The translations under genes were made by a program, and so were the position numbers. 64,000 bases of DNA from Clostridium paraputrificum (lineage in GTDB: Bacteria; Bacillota; Clostridia; Clostridiales; Clostridiaceae): assembly GCF_900447045.1 (NCBI RefSeq), contig NZ_UAWH01000014.1:1052501-1116500 (forward strand). The letters are read 5' to 3'. The notes beneath the pieces are model-generated. The model was not told the origin of the DNA, did not search any database, and saw only the letters and a program-made list of their open reading frames with translations. This document shows positions 43,196 to 54,189 of this stretch, piece by piece. How positions within the stretch are numbered: position 1 is the first letter of the stretch; each line of letters begins with the position of its first letter.

Positions 43196-44035
43196 TTAAC
43201 ATTTTTTATTTTTTTGATGACTTTTTCTATATTTTGAGGCTGACATAGAAAAGTGTTTAGAAAAAATTTTAGAAAACAATAAGGGATCACTGTAGCCAAC
43301 CTTATTTGCAATTTCTGCTATAGATAAACTGGTTTCTTTTAATAATATGGATGACTTATACATTCTAATATTAATTAAATAACTTTGAGTAGATTCACCA
43401 AGATGTTTAATAAACATCTTATATAAATAACTTCTACTTAAGTTTACATGATCAGCTACCTCTTGTACTGTTATTGGATTCATATAATTATTATTTATAA
43501 ATGTAGTAGCCTCTTGGATATAAGTATGAGTTAGATTGTTATTATATTTAAAAGCCTTAGGAAATTCTGATGATATATAATATAAAAGTAGATGTAATTT
43601 ACTTAATAGTAGTATATCATCAGAGGACGTTTGATCATATTCCTTTGAAATATTACACATATCAATTATCAGATTGGGAATTTTAGATTTTTTACTAAAG
43701 TTAATAACGCATGAATCTATAATTGAAGTTCTTTTTAGATATTCATTTAAACTTTGTCCGCTAAATCCTATCCAATAATACTTCCAAGGATCATCAATAG
43801 AAGGGATATATTCTACATTCATATCTTTTAATAGAATAAAACCATCCCCCTTTTTTAATGTATAAATTTTATCATTAATCTTAAAGGTTCCGCTACCTTT
43901 TGAAATATAATGTATAACAGCATTTTTTTCTACTTTATAATTATAACCAGCTCCAGGGGTGCCTTGTTCAATTCCACATTCATCTAAATTTGCTTCAAAG
44001 TTATTACTTTTATATTTATTCCATAAAATTTGCAT
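43196..44035 (-). CDS. AraC-family regulator
   Basis: A 279-residue activator with an N-terminal cupin sugar-binding domain (VIHYISKGSGTFKINDKIYT; GDGFILLKDM) and two C-terminal helix-turn-helix units (VQEVADHVNLSRSYLYKMFI; IAEIANKVGYSDPLLFSKIF). It is divergent from the GH2/PTS operon and separated by 182 bases, so that operon is its probable target. ATG behind GAGGTAAAAAG. Confidence 0.9.
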   Translation of the reverse strand: MQILWNKYKSNNFEANLDECGIEQGTPGAGYNYKVEKNAVIHYISKGSGTFKINDKIYTLKKGDGFILLKDMNVEYIPSIDDPWKYYWIGFSGQSLNEYLKRTSIIDSCVINFSKKSKIPNLIIDMCNISKEYDQTSSDDILLLSKLHLLLYYISSEFPKAFKYNNNLTHTYIQEATTFINNNYMNPITVQEVADHVNLSRSYLYKMFIKHLGESTQSYLINIRMYKSSILLKETSLSIAEIANKVGYSDPLLFSKIFSKHFSMSASKYRKSHQKNKKC

Positions 44036-44095
44036 CTTTTTACCTCTGTCAGATATTTTGGAAACATTATAACATATTTTAGCGCTATAATTCTA

Positions 44096-44151
44096 TGTAA
44101 ACGTAAATATTTATCAATTATAATATAAATGTATTTAAGTAAGCGCTTTCT
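44096..44151. promoter_or_regulatory. CcpA cre-like sites upstream of the GH2/PTS operon
   Basis: AGTAAGCGCTTTCT at 44138-44151 fits the cre consensus TGWAANCGNTNWCA except at the two end bases and is palindromic. TGTAAACGTAAATA at 44096-44109 is a weaker second match. Both lie in the AraC-GH2 gap, suggesting carbon catabolite repression. Confidence 0.6.
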
Positions 44152-44178
44152 TAAAACAAAAATATATGTTTATGATGA

Positions 44179-47241
<3,063 letters not shown>

Positions 47242-47255
47242 CAGGAGGGATTTAA

Positions 47256-48353
47256 ATGGCACGACTTGGAATTTCTATATATCCAGAACATTCAACAAAG
47301 GAAAAGGATATTGAATACATTCGTTTAGCTGGAAAATATGGATTTAAAAGAGTTTTTACATGTCTATTAAGTATAGGAAAAAAGACAAGAGAAGAGCTTA
47401 TAGATGAATTTAGAGAATTAATTGATGTTGCACATGAAGAGGGCATGGAAGTAATTCTTGATGTTAATCCAGTAGTTTTTAAAGATCTTGGTGTATCTTA
47501 TGATGATTTATCTTTATTTAGTGAGATACATGCAGATGGAATAAGATTAGATGAAGGTTTTGATGGAGTAAAAGAAAGTCTTATGACATATAACCAAGGT
47601 GGTTTAAAAATAGAGCTAAATGCAAGTGGGGGTAGTGGGTACTTAGATAATGTAATGAGTAATTTTCCAAACAAAGATAAGGTTATTACTTGTCACAATT
47701 TTTACCCACAAAGATATACAGGTTTAAGTTTAGAGCACTTTAATAATTGTAATAAAGCAATGAAAGAGTATGGGTTACATACAGCAGCTTTTGTATCTAG
47801 TAATAATAATGATACATTTGGGCCTTGGCCAGTAAGGGAAGGGTTATGTACTTTAGAAATGCATCGTGATTTGCCTATAGATTTACAAGTAAGACATCTA
47901 TTTGCTACTAGAATGATTGATGATGTTATGATAGGAAATGCTTATGCTTCAGAAGAAGAATTAGAAGCATGTTCAAAAATTAATCCTGGAATTTTAACAT
48001 TTGGAATTGAGTTAGATAAAGAATTAACTGAAGTAGAATATGAAATTTTATATTACAAGGAAAATCATGCAAATAGAGGAGACGTTAGTGAATATATGGC
48101 TCGTTCTAGTGCTCCAAGAGGAACATTTGCTAATGAATCTATTCAAAAAGCAAATGCTGTGGATATGAAAAGAGGAGACGTTGTTATATTAAATGATGAA
48201 TATTCAAGATATAAAGGTGAGCTTCACATTGTACTAAAAGATATGCCTAATGATGGAAGAAAGAATGTAATTGGGCATATACCAAAGGAAGAATTATTTT
48301 TACTTAATTATATGGAACCTAGAAAAATATTTACATTCAAGAAAAACTTATAA
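47256..48353 (+). CDS. MupG-like (DUF871) TIM-barrel 6-phospho-glycosidase
   Basis: A 365-residue protein starting MARLGISIYPEHSTKEKDIE, the DUF871/MupG family, with an N-terminal barrel (DEGFDGV, IELNASGGSG, HNFYPQRYTGL) and a C-terminal cyclophilin-like beta domain (RGDVVILNDEYSRYKGEL). MupG of Staphylococcus hydrolyses 6-phospho-MurNAc-GlcNAc. Located 14 bases after the beta-galactosidase, with AGGAGGG before the ATG, and followed by PTS genes. It would act on a 6-phosphosugar glycoside delivered by the PTS; the exact substrate is not deducible. Confidence 0.88.
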   Translation: MARLGISIYPEHSTKEKDIEYIRLAGKYGFKRVFTCLLSIGKKTREELIDEFRELIDVAHEEGMEVILDVNPVVFKDLGVSYDDLSLFSEIHADGIRLDEGFDGVKESLMTYNQGGLKIELNASGGSGYLDNVMSNFPNKDKVITCHNFYPQRYTGLSLEHFNNCNKAMKEYGLHTAAFVSSNNNDTFGPWPVREGLCTLEMHRDLPIDLQVRHLFATRMIDDVMIGNAYASEEELEACSKINPGILTFGIELDKELTEVEYEILYYKENHANRGDVSEYMARSSAPRGTFANESIQKANAVDMKRGDVVILNDEYSRYKGELHIVLKDMPNDGRKNVIGHIPKEELFLLNYMEPRKIFTFKKNL

Positions 48354-48371
48354 AGAAAGTGAGAGGGTAGA

Positions 48372-48692
48372 ATGAAAAAAATATATTTATTTTGTAGTGC
48401 AGGAATGTCAACTAGTATGTTAGCTAATAATATGCAAAAGGTGGCTAATGAGCATAAGCTTCCACTAGAAATAAAAGCTTTTCCAGATGGGAAGATAGAT
48501 GAAGTTGTTGAAGAAAAACATCCAGATGTAATTTTATTAGGTCCTCAAGTAAAGTATAGATATAAGGAAATTTCAAAACGTTATGAAAATAGTGGGATTC
48601 CAATTGAAGTAATTAATTCTGATGATTATGGAATGATGAATGGAGAAAAAATATTAAAACATGCTATAAAGCTTATAAAAAGTAATAAATAA
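48372..48692 (+). CDS. PTS EIIB, lactose/cellobiose family
   Basis: A 106-residue IIB with FCSAGMSTSMLA and active Cys8. It partners the IIC 19 bases downstream. Close relative of the IIB at 14058, suggesting related sugars. No IIA gene in the operon. Confidence 0.93.
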   Translation: MKKIYLFCSAGMSTSMLANNMQKVANEHKLPLEIKAFPDGKIDEVVEEKHPDVILLGPQVKYRYKEISKRYENSGIPIEVINSDDYGMMNGEKILKHAIKLIKSNK

Positions 48693-48711
48693 AAAAGTGA
48701 GGTGATTATTA

Positions 48712-50040
48712 ATGTTAGATAAATTAGAATCAATTTTTATGCCACTTGCTGAAAAGATTGGGAAAAATAAATACTTAATTTCTATTAGAGATGGATTTTT
48801 ACTTACAACACCATTATTAATTATAGGATCATTCTTCTTACTTATTGCAAACTTCCCAATTAATAATTGGACAGAATTTTGGGCAAGATTTTTTGGAGAA
48901 AATTGGACAGCCTATATGGCTAAACCAACAAGTGCAACATTTGATATTATGGCTATCTTAGCTGTAGTTGGAATTGCATATTCTTTTTCAAGAGAATTAA
49001 ATGTAGATAAATTATCAGGAGCTGCTGTAGCTGTAGTATCATGGTTTATATTAATGCCATATAAAGTTACAGATGGAAGTGTAACATTAAATGGAATTCC
49101 ATTAGATTGGGTTGGTTCTAAAGGAATATTCATAGGAATAATAACTGCATTTGTATCAGTTCATATATACGCATGGGTAATTAAAAAAGGATGGATAATT
49201 AAAATGCCTAAAGGTGTTCCACCAGCAGTTACTCAATCATTTGCAGCGTTAGTTCCTTCAGCAGTAGTACTTGGAGTATTCTTTTTAGCTAATAGTTTAA
49301 TAGCAATTACACCATATGATAACGCATTTAATTTTATATTTAAATTTTTACAACAACCACTTCTAGTGTTAGGAAATACATTAGGTGCAGTATTAGTTGC
49401 AATGGGATTCCAACATTTCTTCTGGTTCTTTGGAATAAATGGAGGTTCTATTGTTGGTAGTATAATGCAGCCTATATTAACACCGCTTTCAATGGAAAAT
49501 TTATCAGCATTCCAAGCAGGAACTGCACTTCCAAATGTAATAAATCAACAGTTCTATGACTTGTTCACTACATTTGGAGGAGCTGGATCAACATTATCTA
49601 TGTTAATTGCAATGATTATTGTATGTAGATCACAACGTATTAAAAACTTAAGTAAGATTTCAATTGTACCTGCATTATTTGGAATAAATGAACCTGTTAT
49701 ATTTGGATTACCTGTAGTATTAAATCCAACAATTTTAATTCCATTTTTATTAACACCACTTATAAATATTTTAATATCATATTTTTCAATGGTTAGTGGA
49801 CTAGTTCCATTTACTAGCGGAGTAAGTATGCCATGGACAACTCCTGTTATTATATCTGGATTTTTAACAACTGGCTGGAGAGGAGCACTTCTTCAATTAA
49901 TTCTTGTAATTTTAGGTGTATTCATTTATATGCCATTTGTAAAGATGATGGATAAGCAATATAAAAAGGAAGAATTACAGGCAAGTGAAAGCTCAGATGA
50001 TGATATCTCTCTTGATGATTTATCATTTGACGATTTATAG
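48712..50040 (+). CDS. PTS EIIC, lactose/cellobiose family
   Basis: A 442-residue permease with about ten membrane spans (LISIRDGFLLTTPLLIIGSF; FGINEPVIFGLPVVLNPTIL; MPWTTPVIISGFLTTGWRGA) and an acidic, Asp/Ser-rich C-terminal tail (DDDISLDDLSFDDL), also seen in the IIC at 11735 (SFNLDDIDL). Ribosome site GTGAGGTGATTATTA. Confidence 0.93.
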   Translation: MLDKLESIFMPLAEKIGKNKYLISIRDGFLLTTPLLIIGSFFLLIANFPINNWTEFWARFFGENWTAYMAKPTSATFDIMAILAVVGIAYSFSRELNVDKLSGAAVAVVSWFILMPYKVTDGSVTLNGIPLDWVGSKGIFIGIITAFVSVHIYAWVIKKGWIIKMPKGVPPAVTQSFAALVPSAVVLGVFFLANSLIAITPYDNAFNFIFKFLQQPLLVLGNTLGAVLVAMGFQHFFWFFGINGGSIVGSIMQPILTPLSMENLSAFQAGTALPNVINQQFYDLFTTFGGAGSTLSMLIAMIIVCRSQRIKNLSKISIVPALFGINEPVIFGLPVVLNPTILIPFLLTPLINILISYFSMVSGLVPFTSGVSMPWTTPVIISGFLTTGWRGALLQLILVILGVFIYMPFVKMMDKQYKKEELQASESSDDDISLDDLSFDDL

Positions 50041-50055
50041 GATGGGAAGTTAATT

Positions 50056-50553
50056 ATGAAAGTTATAATGATATTAGATCAAGTTCAATCTGGATATGGA
50101 ACAAAAAATGATAAAATGATTCCTCTTACTGGAACAAAGGAGATAATTGGACCAGGGGTAATTATGAAGCCTTATTTAAAAGAAATAGATGGTAATATAG
50201 TTGCAACACTTTATTGTGGAACTGGAACATATCTTGAAAATCCAGAGGAGGTTAGTCGTAAACTTTGTGGAATGGTTAAAAGGTTAAATCCGGATGTTGT
50301 AATATGTGGACCTTCATTAAGTTATGCAGATTCTGCTTCTATGTGTACAAAAGTAGCTTATGATATTGTAACAACAACTAGTACAAAAGCTTTAGCAGCA
50401 ATTTCAGAAGATCGCTCAGAAGTAATTGATATGTATAATGATAAAATTACAATTATTAAGACACCTAATAAGGGAGAAAGTGGACTTAGAGAAGCTTTTA
50501 AGAATATTTGTAGTGTTGCAAAAAGATTAGTATATAGTAATGAAATAGAATAG
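50056..50553 (+). CDS. GrdB-like (glycine/betaine reductase component B-related) protein
   Basis: A 165-residue protein resembling the N-terminal part of GrdB/GrdF/GrdH (MKVIMILDQVQSGYGTKNDK; LYCGTGTYLENPEEVSRKLC; NPDVVICGPSLSYADSASM). No selenocysteine or thioredoxin-system genes accompany it, so reductase activity is unlikely. Homologues are found beside sugar PTS genes. Last gene of the operon, 15 bases after IIC, then a strong terminator. Confidence 0.7.
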   Translation: MKVIMILDQVQSGYGTKNDKMIPLTGTKEIIGPGVIMKPYLKEIDGNIVATLYCGTGTYLENPEEVSRKLCGMVKRLNPDVVICGPSLSYADSASMCTKVAYDIVTTTSTKALAAISEDRSEVIDMYNDKITIIKTPNKGESGLREAFKNICSVAKRLVYSNEIE

Positions 50554-50558
50554 ATATA

Positions 50559-50596
50559 GAAAAAATAGGCTTGCAGTTACTTGCAAGCCTATTTTC
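50559..50596 (+). terminator. terminator of the GH2/PTS operon
   Basis: AAATAGGCTTGCA pairs with TGCAAGCCTATTT around GTTACT, then TT. Confidence 0.85.
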
Positions 50597-50610
50597 CTTA
50601 CCTTAAGTAG

Positions 50611-50690
50611 GAAGGGGATAGAATTTTATTTTTCTGTGAATTTGAGCTTGCGATGGAACAAGGAAAATAAATATCTATCCCATATTTTTT
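50611..50690. repeat. dispersed structured repeat R2, copy 4
   Basis: GGGATAGA...TCTATCCC ends, with ATTTTATTTTTC facing GGAAAATAAAT and the core GAGCTTGCGATGGAACAAGG, then ATTTTTT. It lies between convergent genes. Confidence 0.6.
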
Positions 50691-50691
50691 A

Positions 50692-50910
50692 TTAAGCTAC
50701 ATTAAACTTGGTAACTTGTTTTTGTACTAACTGAGCTGAATACTTGCCAGTTAATGTACCATTCTTAGTAAGGAAAATATCTTTTTCTATGATGGTATCC
50801 ATTAAAGTTGAAGCTTCAGCTTGAGTTAAGTTTTCCTTAACTCCTTCAATAGAGATAGTAGATTTATCTCCATTAGAAGTAGTGAAAGTCATTGATAAAG
50901 TAAACTCCAT
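50692..50910 (-). CDS. DUF2922-family protein
   Basis: A 72-residue beta-rich protein (MEFTLSMTFTTSNGDKSTIS IEGVKENLTQ) of the DUF2922 family, paired with a DUF1659 gene 43 bases upstream. The pair is common in clostridia; the role is unknown. The ATG follows AAGGGAGGAACTAG. Confidence 0.85.
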   Translation of the reverse strand: MEFTLSMTFTTSNGDKSTISIEGVKENLTQAEASTLMDTIIEKDIFLTKNGTLTGKYSAQLVQKQVTKFNVA

Positions 50911-50953
50911 AACCTAGTTCCTCCCTTTCTTTAAGATTTAGAAATTACCCCTA

Positions 50954-51184
50954 TTACTCTTGGTCGTTGTCAAGCAAGTTAGAGTCATTTAGGTAGTAGT
51001 TTCTAGTTGGATTCTTCATTACTGCTTTCACAGCATCTGCAACAGCATATACATTTTCAACAGCAGCATTTCCCTTAACTCCAGCAAAAGATTTCTTTCT
51101 ATAAGTTGGAGCTCCGTTTTTGTCTGATCCATTTTCTACTTCAATAACTAAAGCAGAACTAGCTAAAACCTTAGTAATTGCCAT
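50954..51184 (-). CDS. DUF1659-family protein
   Basis: A 76-residue protein, MAITKVLASSALVIEVENGS, of the DUF1659 family, first gene of the pair with DUF2922. ATG behind AAAGGAGGAATTTATT. Function unknown. Confidence 0.85.
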   Translation of the reverse strand: MAITKVLASSALVIEVENGSDKNGAPTYRKKSFAGVKGNAAVENVYAVADAVKAVMKNPTRNYYLNDSNLLDNDQE

Positions 51185-51337
51185 AATAAATTCCTCCTTT
51201 CAAAGTATTCATAAATGATATATGCAGAAGTTAAAAAAGTAATATGTAAAGTAATACAAGAATGATTAACCAAATTGTACATAACTTCATATTATGTATA
51301 TTACAGATAAGATTTTTATAATTTGGAGGGAAATTTT

Positions 51338-51739
51338 ATGTCAAATTTTTGTAGAACTTGTGATAGATTTGCTGAAATACTTGGAGCTAAGGTTTTAAGT
51401 AGGGATAATGATGTATGTACAGTAATGTTTATGAGAAATATAAGAGCTGAAATATTAGGAAGAAGAACACAATCACCATTAGCTTTACCAGCAATGTTCT
51501 CTTTTGAGTGTCCTGATAATAATGGTAGAACTCTTAATTTAGGTGAAACAGTTATACTTCAAGACGAGATAAATAATTTTATAACTGAACTAAGAAAAAG
51601 GGGCATATTAGTAACTGCTTTTCATAATCACTGGTTATTTGATAATCCAAGACTTATGTATATTCATTTTGAGTCTATTGATAGGCCATTAGACTTTGCT
51701 ATAAAAGTGGCAGAAGCTTTTAGAGTATTAAGAAGATAA
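51338..51739 (+). CDS. LppY/LpqO-like DUF1259 protein
   Basis: A 133-residue soluble protein with the FHNHWLFDNPRLMYIHFE signature of DUF1259. ATG at 51338 behind GGAGGGAAATTTT; an upstream TTG overlaps that site. No signal peptide, unlike LppY of mycobacteria. The last 13 codons and the terminator region are duplicated as a relic at 56345. Confidence 0.75.
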   Translation: MSNFCRTCDRFAEILGAKVLSRDNDVCTVMFMRNIRAEILGRRTQSPLALPAMFSFECPDNNGRTLNLGETVILQDEINNFITELRKRGILVTAFHNHWLFDNPRLMYIHFESIDRPLDFAIKVAEAFRVLRR

Positions 51740-51800
51740 GATAAACAATTTTTCAGCTATTTATACTTTACTAATCATATCTTTTAAAAAGGTAAAATGT

Positions 51801-51832
51801 AAAAGAATCCTAATGATAGGGTTCTTTTTTTA
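51801..51832 (+). terminator. terminator after the DUF1259 gene
   Basis: AAAAGAATCCTAATGATAGG with GTTCTTTTTTT. The same hairpin occurs at 56430-56462 after the relic. Confidence 0.75.
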
Positions 51833-51900
51833 TGCCTATGAAATTATAAAATTTTGATTAATTGTGAATATGTAGAGATTGACAATTGATTAATAAAATG

Positions 51901-51970
51901 TTCTTTGAAAATTGAATAGTACGGATATAAAATAATATGCAAATCAAAAGGACTTTAATGTATAATATGT
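51901..51970 (+). promoter_or_regulatory. R1 promoter module before the 58-residue membrane protein
   Basis: TTCTTTGAAAATTGAATAGT, ACGGATATAAAATAATATGC and ATGTATAATATG. The spacing differs from other copies by an insertion. Confidence 0.5.
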
Positions 51971-52016
51971 AATATATTAATAATTATGGGGTTGGTATTC
52001 TATAAGGAGGTTTAAA

Positions 52017-52193
52017 ATGATTTTATTAGTATTATGTATTGGTATCATATGTATAATACTTCTTGTTAATAATGTTATATCCATTATGCATAAAGTTAGA
52101 GATAGAGAAGAAGGTACAATTAAAAATACATTTGTTTGTTGTATAACATTAATATATTTATGGTTAAGTATAATATTTTTATCTGGCATATAA
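52017..52193 (+). CDS. 58-residue two-helix membrane protein, paralogue of 15153
   Basis: MILLVLCIGIICIILLVNNV...FVCCITLIYLWLSIIFLSGI, aligned without gaps to the 15153 protein over its full length; the differences cluster in the charged loop. AAGGAGG site. The selective retention of both copies argues for function. R1 modules on both sides. Confidence 0.7.
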   Translation: MILLVLCIGIICIILLVNNVISIMHKVRDREEGTIKNTFVCCITLIYLWLSIIFLSGI

Positions 52194-52209
52194 TTAAAAG
52201 CGAATTTCT

Positions 52210-52248
52210 AAATACCGTATTATTCAAAAAGAATATGCGATATTTTTT
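52210..52248 (+). terminator. R1 hairpin terminator
   Basis: AAATACCGTATTATTCAA pairs with GAATATGCGATATTTTTT and is followed by the tail TCGCAATATTAAGAAA. Confidence 0.75.
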
Positions 52249-52296
52249 GTTCGCAATATTAAGAAATTGTGACATAAAACTTGAGAGGTGCTACAC

Positions 52297-52722
52297 TCAA
52301 GTTTTTTTCATTACATGATTATAATAAAAGCAGATAGCACTATCAATAATAGTATTCATATAGATATTGTAGTCAGTGCTTGTGCCTTTAATTTGATTAA
52401 GCTTTATTAGTGTAGATTTTCTAAAAGAATAAGATCTACGGACTTCAAAATACTCTCCATCTATAGGTGGCGTAATACCATTGGGGTGAGCTTTATGTCT
52501 CTTATCTTCAATAGATGGGGAAGTAAAGTTGATTTGAGTGACAGGTTGAGTCTCTTTTTTTTCAAAAACTGCATTCTCTTCTTTAGCTTCATCAGTAAAA
52601 CAAAAGCTAGCAACAACATCTTTAGATGGTGGTACATAATCTGTAAAACAGATTTCATCAATTGGTTCTTCGTAACATAAATCATCTTTAGACATTGTAA
52701 ATTCTTTTTTTCTTCTTGCCAT
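52297..52722 (-). CDS. hypothetical protein with ribbon-helix-helix-like C-terminus
   Basis: A 141-residue protein with a basic start (MARRKKEF), an acidic disordered middle, and a C-terminal YSFRKSTLIKLNQIKGTSTD followed by helices that resemble a ribbon-helix-helix DNA-binding unit. Such proteins occur on plasmids and phages as partition or copy-control factors. ATG behind GGAGGTTTGAA. Stands alone. Confidence 0.55.
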   Translation of the reverse strand: MARRKKEFTMSKDDLCYEEPIDEICFTDYVPPSKDVVASFCFTDEAKEENAVFEKKETQPVTQINFTSPSIEDKRHKAHPNGITPPIDGEYFEVRRSYSFRKSTLIKLNQIKGTSTDYNIYMNTIIDSAICFYYNHVMKKT

Positions 52723-52917
52723 TTCAAACCTCCAAATTGTTTTTCTATAAATTTTATATGCAAAAAGATAAGTTCTTAAATTTTTAACAAGTTAAGAACT
52801 TAAGAAGAAAAGAACTTAAGAAGTTATAGTAAAAATGCTGGCTTGAAGGGGTTTTTATGAGATGAATTCTAAAAATACATATATTTTATTTGAAAATAAT
52901 TTTTGGAGGTATTTATC

Positions 52918-53162
52918 ATAGAAGATAAAATTAAATTGAGGGCTGAAGAGTTTGAGAGTTTGATCGCTACGATAAGAAGGAGATAACTTTAGCTATAAGG
53001 AATTCAACCTTGGATTACGAAATGGAGTGTTCATTATTAAATGAGAATATTATTTCTGATTGTAAGAACTACAATTTGTAATCTATTTGTGAGAAAATTG
53101 ATAGGATAACTGATGAGTATATTGAAGAAACAAGAAAGGTTATTGGGAGTTTTAAAGTTTAA
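52918..53162 (+). pseudogene. decayed coiled-coil gene with ATA in place of its start
   Basis: After TTGGAGGTATTTATC the frame begins ATA GAA GAT AAA and reads IEDKIKLRAEEFESLIATIR, then shifts frame (continuing ITLAIRNSTLDYEMECSLLN), meets a TAA near 53081, and ends SICEKIDRITDEYIEETRKV. Three lesions mark it as dead. The protein was short and helical. Confidence 0.65.
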
Positions 53163-53439
53163 TTAGAAAAGACTTGAAGTTAACTTTAGAATAATGAATA
53201 GTGAAACGTATCATAAGTAATAATCAATTAACAAAATATGTTATAATAAAAGAAGAAAATAATTCTTTAGTGATAGGCAAATAATAATTTGCCTGATTGA
53301 ATAAAACTTGTATAAATTTAACATTTTAGTACAAATAACCTATATTTTATTACTTTTTTAATGAAATATAGGTTATTTGTATTTAGAATAAAGTTATGAA
53401 GTTAATTAAATATATATTCTAAATATGGAGGGATATAAA
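53163..53439. promoter_or_regulatory. intergenic region with R1 promoter half and inverted repeats
   Basis: AACAAAATATGTTATAATAA includes an extended -10 TGTTATAAT at 53239-53247. A small hairpin AGGCAAAT/ATTTGCCT lies at 53275-53294, and a perfect 17-base inverted repeat at 53331-53380 follows. Confidence 0.5.
53331..53380. repeat. perfect 17-base inverted repeat
   Basis: ACAAATAACCTATATTT and its exact complement, 16 bases apart, with T-rich sequence between. It may be a terminator for the small transcript starting near 53250 or a control hairpin for the gene at 53440. Confidence 0.65.
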
Positions 53440-54117
53440 ATGAAAGAAAATTCAAAAATATCAATTTTACAAATTCTCAAAGAGTCACTTAGAAAGTTTA
53501 AAAATATGGAAATTTTAATTGTAACTATGACTTTTATATTAGTAGGAACATTTGTGTCTACAATTTGTAGTGCTGGTGATAATCTTACAATTAAAGAGTT
53601 TGTCTTTGATGTTCTTGGTGACTTTATAAGTTTAATTGGATATATGACAATAATTAAGATAGTAGAGAAAAAATATAAAAAAGAAGAAGTTTATGTGAAG
53701 AATATTATTAAGGAAGTGATTCCGAGAAGTTTTCCTGCTTTAGTGCTATATTTAACAGTGGTTATTTTAACCCTTATTGGAACATTATTAGTAATCATAC
53801 CAGGAGTGCTATTCTGCATATTTACAGCATTTTATCTTCAAGTTTTTACCCTTGATAATAATGGGATAATTGATTCTATAGGTAACAGTATTAGTTTTAG
53901 TGAAGGTTTTAGAGGATGCATTTTTAAAATGTCCATAATTGAAATAATTATATATTTAATTAATGATTATACAATATTATGGTTATTAACCCACCTATTT
54001 AATTCAACTATATCATCGGGAGTAGGTATAATTATATCATCTGTCATTACTTCAATTATGACAATAGGCTACACAAGTTTATATTTGAAGATAAGAGAAA
54101 TTAAAACTATAGAATAA
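53440..54117 (+). CDS. polytopic membrane protein of unknown function
   Basis: A 225-residue protein with about six membrane spans, including VLYLTVVILTLIGTLLVIIP then GVLFCIFTAFYL, and a conserved-looking VVENNGIIDSIGNS-type loop (here TLDNNGIIDSIGNSISFS). The ATG at 53440 follows GGAGGGATATAAA. The form resembles YciC/GlpQ-membrane-domain-like proteins. It precedes the sensor kinase by 72 bases in the same direction. Confidence 0.65.
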   Translation: MKENSKISILQILKESLRKFKNMEILIVTMTFILVGTFVSTICSAGDNLTIKEFVFDVLGDFISLIGYMTIIKIVEKKYKKEEVYVKNIIKEVIPRSFPALVLYLTVVILTLIGTLLVIIPGVLFCIFTAFYLQVFTLDNNGIIDSIGNSISFSEGFRGCIFKMSIIEIIIYLINDYTILWLLTHLFNSTISSGVGIIISSVITSIMTIGYTSLYLKIREIKTIE

Positions 54118-54189
54118 ATAGTTAATTATACTAAAATTACAATTAATTGGACATGTTTTATATAAATCACCTATAATTTTATATATAAT

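Noticed and set aside
50056..50553. Active glycine/betaine reductase component
   Set aside because: No selenocysteine codon context, GrdA, GrdC/D or thioredoxin genes nearby; only the N-terminal type of fold is present.
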